A stretch of DNA of 64,000 nt, from positions 1 to 64,000 of the forward strand of contig NZ_FWZT01000022.1 in assembly GCF_900177345.1 (NCBI RefSeq). The letters are read 5' to 3'. This stretch comes from Pseudobacteriovorax antillogorgiicola. Lineage in GTDB: Bacteria; Bdellovibrionota_B; Oligoflexia; Oligoflexales; Oligoflexaceae. Each line of letters begins with the position of its first letter. The stretch's first letter is position 1. This document shows, piece after piece, positions 10,201-19,600 of the stretch. The notes under the pieces are model-generated. The model was given only the letters and a program-made list of their open reading frames with translations. It was not told where the DNA came from and made no database searches. Both the position numbers and the translations under genes were made by a program.

Positions 10201-13200
10201 TTCTAGTTCACAGCCCAAGAGCCGGTATGCTCGTTCCCCTTGACAATGGAAGTCGATGCCTAGCCATGAAATCAAAAGAAGATCGGCCTGCCCAGACTCA
10301 ATGAAGATACCAGCAGGCATACGGCCATTAACAAGATACCAAGAGTCGTCAAAAACATCAGTTTCCGTCCAGATAATACCTTTACCCATACTCTTAGCAT
10401 CACCATCAATCCCTAATACCCGATCACAAAGTAGCAGCGGAGGCTCAGGCATTCTTACTTGAATAGGATATGCATCCTGTCCCACAAACTCAGGGCCGAA
10501 GCGATCCGAAATCTTACCTCCCGCTAGAATTTTGAGATCATCGCGACTAAACTTTGGCCCCGGTCGCGTCGATCGAGGCTTAACTGCTGACAAAGCCTTG
10601 GTTTTCCGACTCTCTACAATGTGAGCCTTAGTACTGATCACACGATCATCGTCATTGTGTTCTAGTCTCAGTGGCTTTTTACCTAGGCTAAGGGTTGGAG
10701 CTTTGGCAAGACGGCGACTTTCTGCTGGATCTGGCGTTCGTTCCATCAAACATCCTTGTTGTTTTGGGGTAAAAGGTTCGGGGTCTGCAAGACGTAGGGG
10801 AAAACTCATTTTGGGATACGTAGCTTGATCTAGCTCCGGAGCTTGCATATCTTTCAGCCAGTCCCAAGATACATCGTGACCGCTGGTCCATAGAGCAGCC
10901 GCTACCTTGATCATCCCTTCAAGTCCCTGGCTATCGGGGCTATCATAAGCAACAGCAGTATAGACTTTATCCCCTAAGATAGAACGGATCGACTCACTAA
11001 GACTCTGCCGCGGACCATGTTCTACGAAAATCCGAAAGCCATCGTCCCACATGGCCTCAATGATCTTGGGAAAATCGATGGTCTGAAAGGCTTGACCCGT
11101 GAGTGCATCAGCCACCGTTTCTGAGCTGGGCTGATAGACTCCATCCAGGTAATTGCTATAGACTTTAAGCCCCCCGGTGGGGGCTTGGGTTGGTCTAGTA
11201 TGAATCCTTCGCCAATCACCTTCGAAGTCTTTAACAGCGTTGCAGTGCACTGCCAGGTCATGGCCGAGATCGTTGTAGCGCCCCTTCGGAAGCTGTTTTA
11301 GAACCCGCTGAAGCTCCTCACGATGGCCACATATAACGAGGTCATTCGGACTATTGATGATACTAATGTAAACTCTTTCAGTGCCTTCAAGAAGACTCTT
11401 CACCTTGCTTACAGGTGCCAGGACTCGATAGTTTTCCCAGGGCACAGCATCGTCCGGGCCAAGCCCCCAAGCTTTACGAACCGCATCAAACGACCCCGCC
11501 ATGTGAGTTTGGTAGAGGCCGCTGGCAGCAACATCATCGAGTAGGCCAGCCATATCATTCCAGATACCATGGGCAAACATGCTATTGGTTTCTCCAGAAG
11601 ACAAGCCAGCAATGCCATCCACTTCAATCTTCAGATACTTCCTACTGGCTAGGCCATGAATCTGACAAAGAAAGGACGATCCCACCAACTGATTGTAGGG
11701 TAACCGACTCTCCTCGGATTCGCCCTGATACACCCAGGACAGATAGCGCTCAGCTTGAGGCAAGACTTGCTCAAAATCTTGAAGAAGTTGCGGACAATCG
11801 AGCAAAAGTTTGCGCCCCATCATTGGGTACGATGAGGCAGCCCCCGTATAAAGACTAGCGACCTTGCCCGGAACAGCTTTAGGGCTATAGTAAATGCCCT
11901 TGAGAGAAATCCCTTTATCCCGCGGCGTTTTGATAAGTATGCTGGCGCGTTTCTTAAGTGTTGCCAGTTCTTCCGAGCGTCCCCAAAGCACCAATCGATG
12001 GCCAGTACGATCGGACGTGCGCCCTCCTTCCAGGTCATCGATGAGTTGCTCTGCTGTTGAGGCGCCAAATCGCCAAACCTTGAGATCAGTTTTTTGTGGC
12101 ACCACAGCATTGCTATGTCGATGAAATTCGAATCCGTATTTCTGGTCCCAAAGGCTAGCATAAGCGAGAACTCTATCCTTGGCCCCATCAAGAGCTGGAA
12201 TGATCATTCCTTCTGAGTTTTCCATATGGCCCTGCTGGACTTCTTGCAACTGCACAGCAAGGTCTAACAGCAAGCTTGACACGTGGCTATACCCTAATGA
12301 ATCTAGTGCAAGGCTGCATGAGGACTGATTCCCTTGACTAGAACTGACAGCAATAGTTCCTAGAATCTGATCTCCATCCTGTTCCGCTTGCTCGCGACTT
12401 TTGAGAATCAAAGCAACCGCCGCATCTGCTCCCTCTGGCTTGTTCAGTACTGTAGCATTTGCTGCTTGATTCACGGGTTCGAGGCAGAGATCGACCGCAC
12501 CAACGAGAGCAGTACTTAACTCACCTCGCCCTATTGCACCTAAAGCTAGCTCTAAGGCCGCTAGGCCCGAACCATCCTCTTGTGATACCGCAAAGCTCAT
12601 TCCCCTGGCATCCAATGCACTTGAGATGCGATTGGCAACCACGTTGGGCATGGTACCAAGTACATGACTCGCTTCTAGCTGCGGAGCAACTGTGTCTAAT
12701 GTAATTTCGTCATCACCTAACGCCTCTCGAAGCGCCGCTTCTAAGCGTGCCCTCAGACCGTAGCGGCAAATTTCAGGATCAGCTCCCATTCCAATCAGAA
12801 TACCAAGACCCTCATTAGGAAGACCTGTTTCTTGTGCCAGCCTTTGAGCTAGCTCCACCATGATCAGCTGCTGACCAAGTGAGGCCTTAAGATCGTGAGG
12901 CGGGAAACCAGTCTTGCGAATATCGATATGAGCTTCGAACTCCGTCGGCTCATCGCTAAGGCTGGCATTTCGCAAGCCTTGATAGAATGCAACTGCGTCC
13001 TTAGCATTGTGAGTCTTAATCTCGATGCCCGTCACGCACACCTCAGCAGCTGGGGCTAGCTCTAGACTCGGCGGCACAAACTGCGCTGCGTCACGCCACT
13101 CTTCGAGTAGAAGATGAGCGTTATTGCCACCAAAGCCGAAGGCATTGACAGCTGCCACCCGAGGCTTGTCGCTCGACCAAGTTTGGTTTTCTTCCGGCAC

Positions 13201-14391
13201 CGAAAACTGCGAGGCCGTGATATGATCGGCTAGTGGATAAGCGTGAGGCGTCGTAGGAATGGTTTGATGCTTCATACTAGCCAGGGCTTTTATTAGACCT
13301 GCCACACCGGAGGCAGTAATTGAGTGGCCTAAGTTGGCTTTGAGGGAACTGATCGGCAGGGCCTTATCAAAGACAGCTGCCATACTTTTAACTTCGGCAC
13401 TATCACCACGCAGAGTTCCCGTGGCGTGACATTCCACGTAAGAGACAAGGTCTGGACTTAAGCCTGATTGAAGATAAGCCTGCTTCATCGCTTGCACCTG
13501 GCCATCGGATGACGGCGACAGCAAACCACCTCGTCGGCCATCATTCGCGAGACCAAGACCACGGATCACTCCAAGTATAGAGTCGCCATCAGCAATGGCA
13601 TCGTCCAAGCGTTTCAGGGCAACAAACGCAGCTCCTTCCGCTGGAATCAGGCCATCTGCATCGCGATGAAAGGGCCGGCTTTGGCCTGTCTTACTCATGG
13701 CGCTCAGAGCACAAAAGCCGACATGGATAAATAGCGGATCAGTGCAATTCACCGCCCCAGCAAGAGCCATATCAAGCCGTCTTTCCTGTAGCTGCTCACA
13801 GGCAAGCCTGATGGCATAGAGCCCCGAGGCGCAGGCGGCGTCCAGGGCAAAGCTTCGGCCTTCAATTCCTAGGGCCTGAGCCACATAGGCAGCTGAACCG
13901 CCAGACATGAAGCGGTTTCGAAAGTCTGTCGTTTCACCCTGACTCACGCCCATTTGCTCCAACCACACCTCACTGGCCACTTTAGCCATGGATGCGCTCG
14001 GATAGGACAAATTACCCATGATCAAGCCAGTTTTTTTAGGATCATCGGGACAGCTTATCCCTTCAAGAGCTTGCAAAGCCGCATAGGCACTCCATTGGAC
14101 CAATGAATCGAGCATTCGCAGGGAAGGCATTTTTTGCAGCAAACCCTTTAACTGCTTTTCAGCACTAAAGCCGTGAATATAGCCACCACGGGACACCCAG
14201 CTTTTGTTTTTCTCGTAGCGACCTTGAGTTTCACTCAGAGCCTGGTCCATAGGAATACGCCAGTGATTTTCAGGAGGCTCGGATAGAACCGTTCGTCCTT
14301 CGGCGACGATATCCCATAGTTGCTCAGGGTTACTAGCGCCTGGAAGAAGGCAGCCTTGGCCAACGACGGCAATGGGTTCAAAATATGTCAT
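7264..14391 (-). CDS. pfaC: PUFA synthase PfaC: KS-CLF-AT-DH-DH-acyltransferase
   Basis: This 2375-residue cytosolic megasynthase subunit has, in order, an active ketosynthase (Cys187 in DAACASG, His322 in ECHATGT, His356 in NLGHS) and a chain-length-factor KS-like domain in which Asp606 replaces the active Cys (SQEDGSG). An acyltransferase follows (Ser931 in GLSSGE, 840-1180). Then come two FabA-like double-hotdog dehydratases: about 1290-1665, active His1564 in FDGHF; and 1700-2050, active His1949 in FKSHF. A C-terminal PlsC/AGPAT-type acyltransferase closes it (2115-2320, ANHQVGIES). The AT plus terminal AGPAT is the layout of terrestrial myxobacterial Pfa3, unlike marine Shewanella-type PfaC. 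An AGGAG site precedes the ATG, overlapping the upstream stop (TAAGGAG), which indicates coupled translation. Confidence 0.93.
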   Translation of the reverse strand: MTYFEPIAVVGQGCLLPGASNPEQLWDIVAEGRTVLSEPPENHWRIPMDQALSETQGRYEKNKSWVSRGGYIHGFSAEKQLKGLLQKMPSLRMLDSLVQWSAYAALQALEGISCPDDPKKTGLIMGNLSYPSASMAKVASEVWLEQMGVSQGETTDFRNRFMSGGSAAYVAQALGIEGRSFALDAACASGLYAIRLACEQLQERRLDMALAGAVNCTDPLFIHVGFCALSAMSKTGQSRPFHRDADGLIPAEGAAFVALKRLDDAIADGDSILGVIRGLGLANDGRRGGLLSPSSDGQVQAMKQAYLQSGLSPDLVSYVECHATGTLRGDSAEVKSMAAVFDKALPISSLKANLGHSITASGVAGLIKALASMKHQTIPTTPHAYPLADHITASQFSVPEENQTWSSDKPRVAAVNAFGFGGNNAHLLLEEWRDAAQFVPPSLELAPAAEVCVTGIEIKTHNAKDAVAFYQGLRNASLSDEPTEFEAHIDIRKTGFPPHDLKASLGQQLIMVELAQRLAQETGLPNEGLGILIGMGADPEICRYGLRARLEAALREALGDDEITLDTVAPQLEASHVLGTMPNVVANRISSALDARGMSFAVSQEDGSGLAALELALGAIGRGELSTALVGAVDLCLEPVNQAANATVLNKPEGADAAVALILKSREQAEQDGDQILGTIAVSSSQGNQSSCSLALDSLGYSHVSSLLLDLAVQLQEVQQGHMENSEGMIIPALDGAKDRVLAYASLWDQKYGFEFHRHSNAVVPQKTDLKVWRFGASTAEQLIDDLEGGRTSDRTGHRLVLWGRSEELATLKKRASILIKTPRDKGISLKGIYYSPKAVPGKVASLYTGAASSYPMMGRKLLLDCPQLLQDFEQVLPQAERYLSWVYQGESEESRLPYNQLVGSSFLCQIHGLASRKYLKIEVDGIAGLSSGETNSMFAHGIWNDMAGLLDDVAASGLYQTHMAGSFDAVRKAWGLGPDDAVPWENYRVLAPVSKVKSLLEGTERVYISIINSPNDLVICGHREELQRVLKQLPKGRYNDLGHDLAVHCNAVKDFEGDWRRIHTRPTQAPTGGLKVYSNYLDGVYQPSSETVADALTGQAFQTIDFPKIIEAMWDDGFRIFVEHGPRQSLSESIRSILGDKVYTAVAYDSPDSQGLEGMIKVAAALWTSGHDVSWDWLKDMQAPELDQATYPKMSFPLRLADPEPFTPKQQGCLMERTPDPAESRRLAKAPTLSLGKKPLRLEHNDDDRVISTKAHIVESRKTKALSAVKPRSTRPGPKFSRDDLKILAGGKISDRFGPEFVGQDAYPIQVRMPEPPLLLCDRVLGIDGDAKSMGKGIIWTETDVFDDSWYLVNGRMPAGIFIESGQADLLLISWLGIDFHCQGERAYRLLGCELEFHGELPKPGETLSYQIHVDGHAKHGDVRLFFFHYDCYINGELRISVRSGQAGFFSKNELAASDGVLWKPETGAYTDQPRLEYPDTVSKKTALSQADILSFREGQIDRCFGNEFAYAATHTRTPKISDGPLQFIDQVQELDFSGGPKGRGYVLAKTAIDPDHWYFDGHFKNDPCMPGTLMAEGCLEAMAIYMAATGVTLRRDGWRFEPATETKYLFKCRGQVTPDSKELSYELFIDEFYWDGQVPTLFAHVLCTVDGRKAFLCERLGLRLVPDYPLTTIRDFDDKGVGDGRPVAMVGDFKFDYQSLINCAWGHPQKAFGPDFPFEVGLRTARLPSPPYHFMTRILEVNGDYLGQRAGAKVKAAYDFHDRPWYFDDNPHGVMPYAVLMEIALQPCGWLATYSGLPGVKGRELLFRNLDGKAKALRPIKPEDSSLVTTSELTAVSKMSNIIIVKFQVQCHVGGELVYDLDTAFGFFPEDAMVNQKGLPIATDGKQLALPNNTEINMKEDITGIADGKLLMIDRVTRLDPHGGAEGRGYIRAEKDVAPSDWFFKSHFFQDPVQPGSLGVEAMIQLMQVYMAQTFAKGEEVFFEPVSSGEEIEWHYRGQVAPHIKQMTVDFELTEVNESAAQTVMTGIGRLWVEGKKIYEAPRLAMTMKPQGKALAVNHTPLNGQDGRIKFDLIYDQLKGQDDARLQTVYDVFTALAYQFVGQVHLEDPAALAALHGKPVLYLANHQVGIESLLFMTMVKTLQGNPVRAIAKSEHQKSIYGGLQDLRAEVFGGLSPIGMYFFQRDHHLSIFSCLEEYKKDQQDYSMSLLCHVDGTRSVVANDPVKAVSSIFIDLAKSTGLPIVPVRFAGALPETNDEQKRFEFPVHWGAQDYYIGKPIPAAELSQLGLKDAVERVKSGINRLGPKQEQAKSADPKFKTMMHGFQSQGATVQQSLLLACLACFAEAQPQVHELRQKIIDGSLDPMTRRLFELFQ

Positions 14392-14405
14392 GGAATAGCA
14401 GCTCC

Positions 14406-16559
14406 TTAGTATCCAGTAGGTACAGCATGAATGGACAAACCTGTGATCCGTGCCAAAGTTCGCCCTTGGTCATCTTCATAGTCAATATCCCATTGACTCT
14501 TCAGCTTCGTCTGGTGGCGCAAGGTGAGATAGCATGTCACATCTTCGCCAAATTTTGGTGACTCGAAAACTTGCACAGCCTCGATGTCCGTGGGTAGCGA
14601 GTCCATGGAGGTTTTATCTTTAAACCACGTAACGGCCAACTGTAGACCGCCATCTAAAACTGCACAATTGGTATTCCAAGCCCGATCTTGGCCATCTAAA
14701 CTCGCTGACGCAGCCAAAGTTCCTTGGCAACCCTCTGAACTAGCATGATCGAGCCGCCGGATGACCTGAAAATCATGACCATGGAAGAGAGCATCGTCAT
14801 AGGGCGATAGGTCACGGTGCCATGGGCAGGAGGAGCTTAAGACTGTTCGCTGGTGGGGTCTTTCTGTTTTCTGCCGCAAGCGTGCGCCAAAGCAAAGCTT
14901 GCCTTGATGGAAGGCCTGGATCTGGTCATTTTCAATGCGTACCTGAATCCATTCTCCCAACTCGAAATCGTCGATGATGATGCCTTTATAAACCTTAATC
15001 TGATGCAGCTCTCCCTGCTTTGCAAAGGATTCTGTTAACCGTGAAATCCACTCCACAAGAAGAACCACGGGCACCACTACCCGCCCCTTGACCTGGTGGC
15101 TTTTTAGGTAGGGGTGCTGGGCCTCTGAAACTAAGATTGAATAATCTAAAGGGCCTGTTTCTGCCCTTGCCAACTCCATGGCGCTCCCAACCACGATCTC
15201 CACCTGCCCATCGCCATTTTGAAGTTGGTTGACAAAGATCTTTGCTCCTTCGTCAAGAGGGATCACTGAGATTCCTTGGGCAGCAAAATGCTTTTTCAAC
15301 GAGTCAGTAACCATACCTCCATCCCATGGTCCCCAACCCAAGGACTTGACCACAAGATTTGGTCGCCGCCCTTGCAGATCCTGACAAATCTTATTGAGTC
15401 GTTCATTGGCCATAGCGTAGTCCGCTTGCCCTAAATTGCCCACACGGCCAGCAACCGAGGAAAATACACAAAGGTGAGTTAAGCTACTTTCGAGGCCCGC
15501 TGCCAAGAGATTCTCTAAGCCCAAAACCTTTGTTTTGTAAACCCACTTAAAGTCATCATCGCTCTTGTCTTTGATCAGCTTATCCGCAAGAACTCCTGCA
15601 CCATGAACCAACCCTTTAATGGGTCCCCAACTAGATTGGATCTGATTGATGATCTCTTTGATATCATCTTGATTAGTAACATCCACAGGATAGTAAGCAA
15701 CTTGAGACCCTGCATCCTCCATAGCCTTGAGGTTCGCCTTGACCTCTCGTTCCCGCAGGACCTTGTCCACCAGATTTTTGATGGCTGGCACCTGGGGAGA
15801 CTCTCCAGCATCCTTCGCTTCCTGGAACAAGGCTGTCATCAAGTCCTTTTGTGTCCTACAAGGCTGCCAGCGGTCTTGGTCTACGTTCAGAGGCGATCGC
15901 CCCAGAATCGCAATTTTTAACGGCTTAGTTTCTGCCAATGCCTGGATGCAAGACGCGGTAACTCCTCTCGCTCCTCCACTAACAAGAACCACGTCGTGAT
16001 CATTTAGTGGCTGCCAGCTCTTGTTGAAGCTAGTCACATCGAAGCTTGTGATGTCGACTAGATAACGCTGACCATTCCGGTACGCAATATCGATATCATG
16101 CCCACCATAGATCAACTCCTCGAAAAGTTGCTTTGCAAAGGACTTGGAATCCTCGGTCGCATCTAAGTTAACCCCCTTGCAGATGAGCTGTGGCAGCTCC
16201 TTAGCCATAGTCTTGGCTAAAGGTATAGCACCGGTAGCTCCTTGGTATTGATTGATGCCAAGGCCCTCCTCTGGAATAAAACCATGGCCTTGAGCCACCA
16301 TATAGATACCACTGGTATCCTGACAATTACGGGCGATGACGCGAGCATGCTGAAATAGGGAGAAGGCTTGATCAGATTTTGCAAAAAGAGCACTAAGATC
16401 AACCAGCGACTGTTCGTGACCTGTAAGCTTTTTGACGACCTTTGCATGGAGATGATGGTTTTGAAGAAGACGAGCTAGTTCTGCCGCCACCCCTCGGCCA
16501 TCATCCAAGATCATGATCGGCAGAACTTCAGTAGGAATTGCTTTTTGAAAGCCAGGCAA
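14406..16559 (-). CDS. PUFA synthase ketoreductase-dehydratase segment (3' part of PfaA)
   Basis: The 717-residue reading frame contains a ketoreductase: NADP site SGGARGV at about 194-200, HGAG near 319, and catalytic Lys344, Ser368 and Tyr381 in QADYAMANE. A PKS-type dehydratase hotdog follows (from about 480, His488 in KSHQVKGRVVVP). In myxobacterial Pfa2 and Shewanella PfaA these domains sit C-terminal to the ACPs in one chain. Here the only nearby start is a TTG at 16559 with AGGAG 13 bases upstream; the first in-frame ATG (residue 16) has no ribosome site. The frame stays open upstream of the TTG for 27 more codons, past the pfaA stop and exactly to the A9 run, which suggests expression as a frameshift fusion. 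Confidence 0.85.
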   Translation of the reverse strand: MPGFQKAIPTEVLPIMILDDGRGVAAELARLLQNHHLHAKVVKKLTGHEQSLVDLSALFAKSDQAFSLFQHARVIARNCQDTSGIYMVAQGHGFIPEEGLGINQYQGATGAIPLAKTMAKELPQLICKGVNLDATEDSKSFAKQLFEELIYGGHDIDIAYRNGQRYLVDITSFDVTSFNKSWQPLNDHDVVLVSGGARGVTASCIQALAETKPLKIAILGRSPLNVDQDRWQPCRTQKDLMTALFQEAKDAGESPQVPAIKNLVDKVLREREVKANLKAMEDAGSQVAYYPVDVTNQDDIKEIINQIQSSWGPIKGLVHGAGVLADKLIKDKSDDDFKWVYKTKVLGLENLLAAGLESSLTHLCVFSSVAGRVGNLGQADYAMANERLNKICQDLQGRRPNLVVKSLGWGPWDGGMVTDSLKKHFAAQGISVIPLDEGAKIFVNQLQNGDGQVEIVVGSAMELARAETGPLDYSILVSEAQHPYLKSHQVKGRVVVPVVLLVEWISRLTESFAKQGELHQIKVYKGIIIDDFELGEWIQVRIENDQIQAFHQGKLCFGARLRQKTERPHQRTVLSSSCPWHRDLSPYDDALFHGHDFQVIRRLDHASSEGCQGTLAASASLDGQDRAWNTNCAVLDGGLQLAVTWFKDKTSMDSLPTDIEAVQVFESPKFGEDVTCYLTLRHQTKLKSQWDIDYEDDQGRTLARITGLSIHAVPTGY

Positions 16560-16560
16560 A

Positions 16561-16606
16561 GGAACCCTTTGGCTCCTAAGCTGAAACTGTTGAACCGTAG
16601 GGTTCC
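16561..16606 (-). other. Inverted repeat between pfaA and KR-DH segment
   Basis: On the plus strand GGAACCCT at 16561 pairs with AGGGTTCC near 16599-16606. On the mRNA strand a smaller GAACC-CTAC-GGTTC stem-loop is nested at the upstream arm. The structure spans the short gap and would enclose the weak AGGAG ribosome site of the TTG start, so it could dampen independent initiation there. Confidence 0.4.
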
Positions 16607-16612
16607 CTATGA

Positions 16613-19600
16613 CTAGTGGAGCACTGCTGCTGGTTCGACTTTTTTTTTAGCTCCATCCTGAGCTGAGAACTGCACAATCTCTTCGAGAGTATTAAGCTGG
16701 GCAAGAGCATTGCTATCTTGACTCTCTAGCTGAGGGTATTTCTCTTGCAGTGCAGATAGAATCTCCACTCGTTTGATCGAGTCGATTCCTAGGCCAGATT
16801 CCAGCTCCATACTCATATCGAGCATTTCAGTGGGGTAGCCAGTTTTATCTGAAACAATCGCTAGGAGATCGCTAACAAAGCCATCAGAAGATGTTTCTGC
16901 ACTCGCAATCGCTGGGCTATGACCATTGCTTTCAATAGCCGCAGTCTTCAAAGTCCCACGACTAGCCCCAGCACGACCCGGTTCTCTCGCAGTGTCAGAC
17001 TTCATAGCGAAATCAATGATATCCTGCATCGTCTCTAAAGCTGACATGGCTGCTGGATCTTCATCTGCAAGTTGCGGATAGCTATCTTGTAGAGCTGAAA
17101 GGATTTCAACTCGTTTAATCGAGTCGATCCCTAGGCCAGACTCCAACTCCATATCAAGGGAGAGCATATCTTCTGGGTAGCCGGTTTTTTCAGAGACAAC
17201 TGCTAACAGGTCTTTGACAAAAGACTCCTGCTGTGCCGCAGTTGTGCCATTGGCTCCTTGACTTGGAGCAGCAGCAACGGGAGACTCTTGCACAGGTTGG
17301 GGCTCTACAGCCTTGATCGGTTTTTCGGGTTGAGTATTCTGTTGCCTTGGCACCGGTTCAGGCTGCGATGTTTCTTGGCCGCTGACTTTTTCCCGAGACA
17401 TGGGCAAGACGTGAGCCGGCTGTCGCTCGGCAAGAAGAGTTGCTTCTCCGCCTCCCATCTGTGCCTGCACGAGGAACTTAAAGCTGCCTGTTAGCTGCGA
17501 CATGTACTCTACATGTGCGTTCTTCATAGAATCCTGGAATCGCTCATGGGCGTCCGTCATCTTATTCTGCATGTCCTCAAACATGGTCATGATTCGATCG
17601 CTTCCTTGTTGCATACCTTCACCTCCTGTAGGGCTAACTATCGATGGTTCGTGAACGAGAGAGACACTGGCACCGTTGAGGCTCTTTTCATGAGCCTGAT
17701 CAATGTTCTTATTTTCCACAACTGGTTTCTTGTTCTGGGGCTGCGTCTTGAGCGCTTTGAGGGCGGCACCCCATTGGGTTTCGGATGATTTAGAGCCTTT
17801 CTGAACAACAGGCTGCGTCTCTATACTTGGCTCATGTCTTGTCTGAGGCGGCGCAACTGCAGGGGCCTCGGCCTCTAGTTTCGGTCTCGGAATCTCGCTT
17901 AAATCCTGTGGTGGATAAAGACGCCCCACATTGCTACCGCGCACGGGAAGAGTGGCCGCTGAGTGCTTTTCAGGTTCAGAAACCTGATATGCTGACCATA
18001 GTTCTTCAAAATTCACCTCAATACCCAAAGTGGCTAGTTGGCCCAATGCTTGCCAGAAACTCTGGGTTCCAGGCCGTCCCTTGCGATCCGTTGTAATGAT
18101 ATGGATGTCTTCGGGAAGCGAATGCCGAACCAAACCACTTAGAACTTGCGAGGGACCTACCTCGACGAAAATCCGCGCTCCGGCATCATACATCTCCAAT
18201 AGCTGGTCGTAGAATAGCACTGGCTTGGCAAGCTGATTGGCCAGAATTTGCTTAATTTTCTGGGTTTCCTTAGGAAAACGCTTGCCTAAGGTATTTGAGT
18301 AGACTTTAGACTTAGGCGATTTAAACCGAAATTGACTTAAAAAATCTTTAAATGGTTCTGCTGCATCAGCAACAATCTCGGAGTGAAACCCAGTAGCAAC
18401 TGGCAGCCTTGTGAAAAACACTCCTTCTTGTTTAAGATGTTTTTCAGTAGCCTCGATAGATTCGTTTGAACCCGCTATAACTACCTGCTTTGGACTGTTG
18501 ACATTGGCTATCACAGCTCCTGTCTGCCACCGATCTAGTAGTTGCTGACACCGCTCACCATCAAGCCTCACAGCCGACATTGCACCAGGCCTCTCTGCGG
18601 CTTGCTTCATCAGGCGCCCACGTTCCATGGAGATGCGAACAAAGTCCTTCTTCTTCAGAACTCCACCAGCATAAAGAGCCGTCAGCTCACCATAGGAATG
18701 ACCTGCGAAATGATCTGCTGTAACTCCGAGAGTCTTTAGAATCTCTAACATTCCTAAACTCACTAAACCAATGGCCGGCTGAGCCACTGAGGTATCTTTC
18801 AAGGCCAGCTCTTGAGCCTTTCGCTCCTCGTCACTAAAGACTGGTTTAGGAAAGACTCGCTCATCGATGTAAGCACCCTCATCGCCAATCAATGTACGCG
18901 CTACGTCCCAAACATGAAGGGCTTCCTCAAACTCACAGGCGAGATCGTTACCCATATTGAGATATTGACTACCCTGCCCTGGAAACACAAATGCCACATC
19001 GCCTTTGACTTTGCCTTCGCCAATGAAGACGTCGTCCAAGGAGCCAAAATCTTTCGTCTTGAGAGCATCTTTTAAAGCGCTTAGCTTCGCTCCGTAGTTA
19101 TCGGTATCAGCCAAAAACCCAATACGGACCTGATGACTACTATCAAAACTCAGTTGGGATTGCTTCCCGTAGTAAGCGATTGAACTTCGTTCCAAGGTGG
19201 TAGGCCAGGTAGCAAGCACATCTTCAATATCGGAGATACTACTGCCTGATAGTAAAAAGAGTTCCTGTAAGGAATGATGGATGCGGAGCGCTTTATGCTT
19301 GCCTTGATACTCTTCCACCGTCATATGAAAGTTACTCCCACCAAAACCGAATGAGCTTACACCGGCTCGACGGGCTTGATCAGGGTGACTAACCCAGGGG
19401 CGTTTTTCTGTATTGAGATAGAATGGACTTTCTTCAATATTCATCTTTGGATTTGGTTTGTCCACCTTAATCGTGGGGGGAAGCACCTTGTGGTGCAGGG
19501 CTTGAACTACCTTAATGAGAGACGCTGCACCAGCGGCTGCCTTGGTATGGCCAATCTGCGATTTCACAGATCCTAGCGCACACCACGATCGGTCGTTAGA

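Noticed and set aside
16561-16606. Hairpin after A9 as a -1 frameshift stimulator
   Set aside because: It starts roughly 34 bases after the slip site, whereas stimulators normally lie 5-9 bases away.
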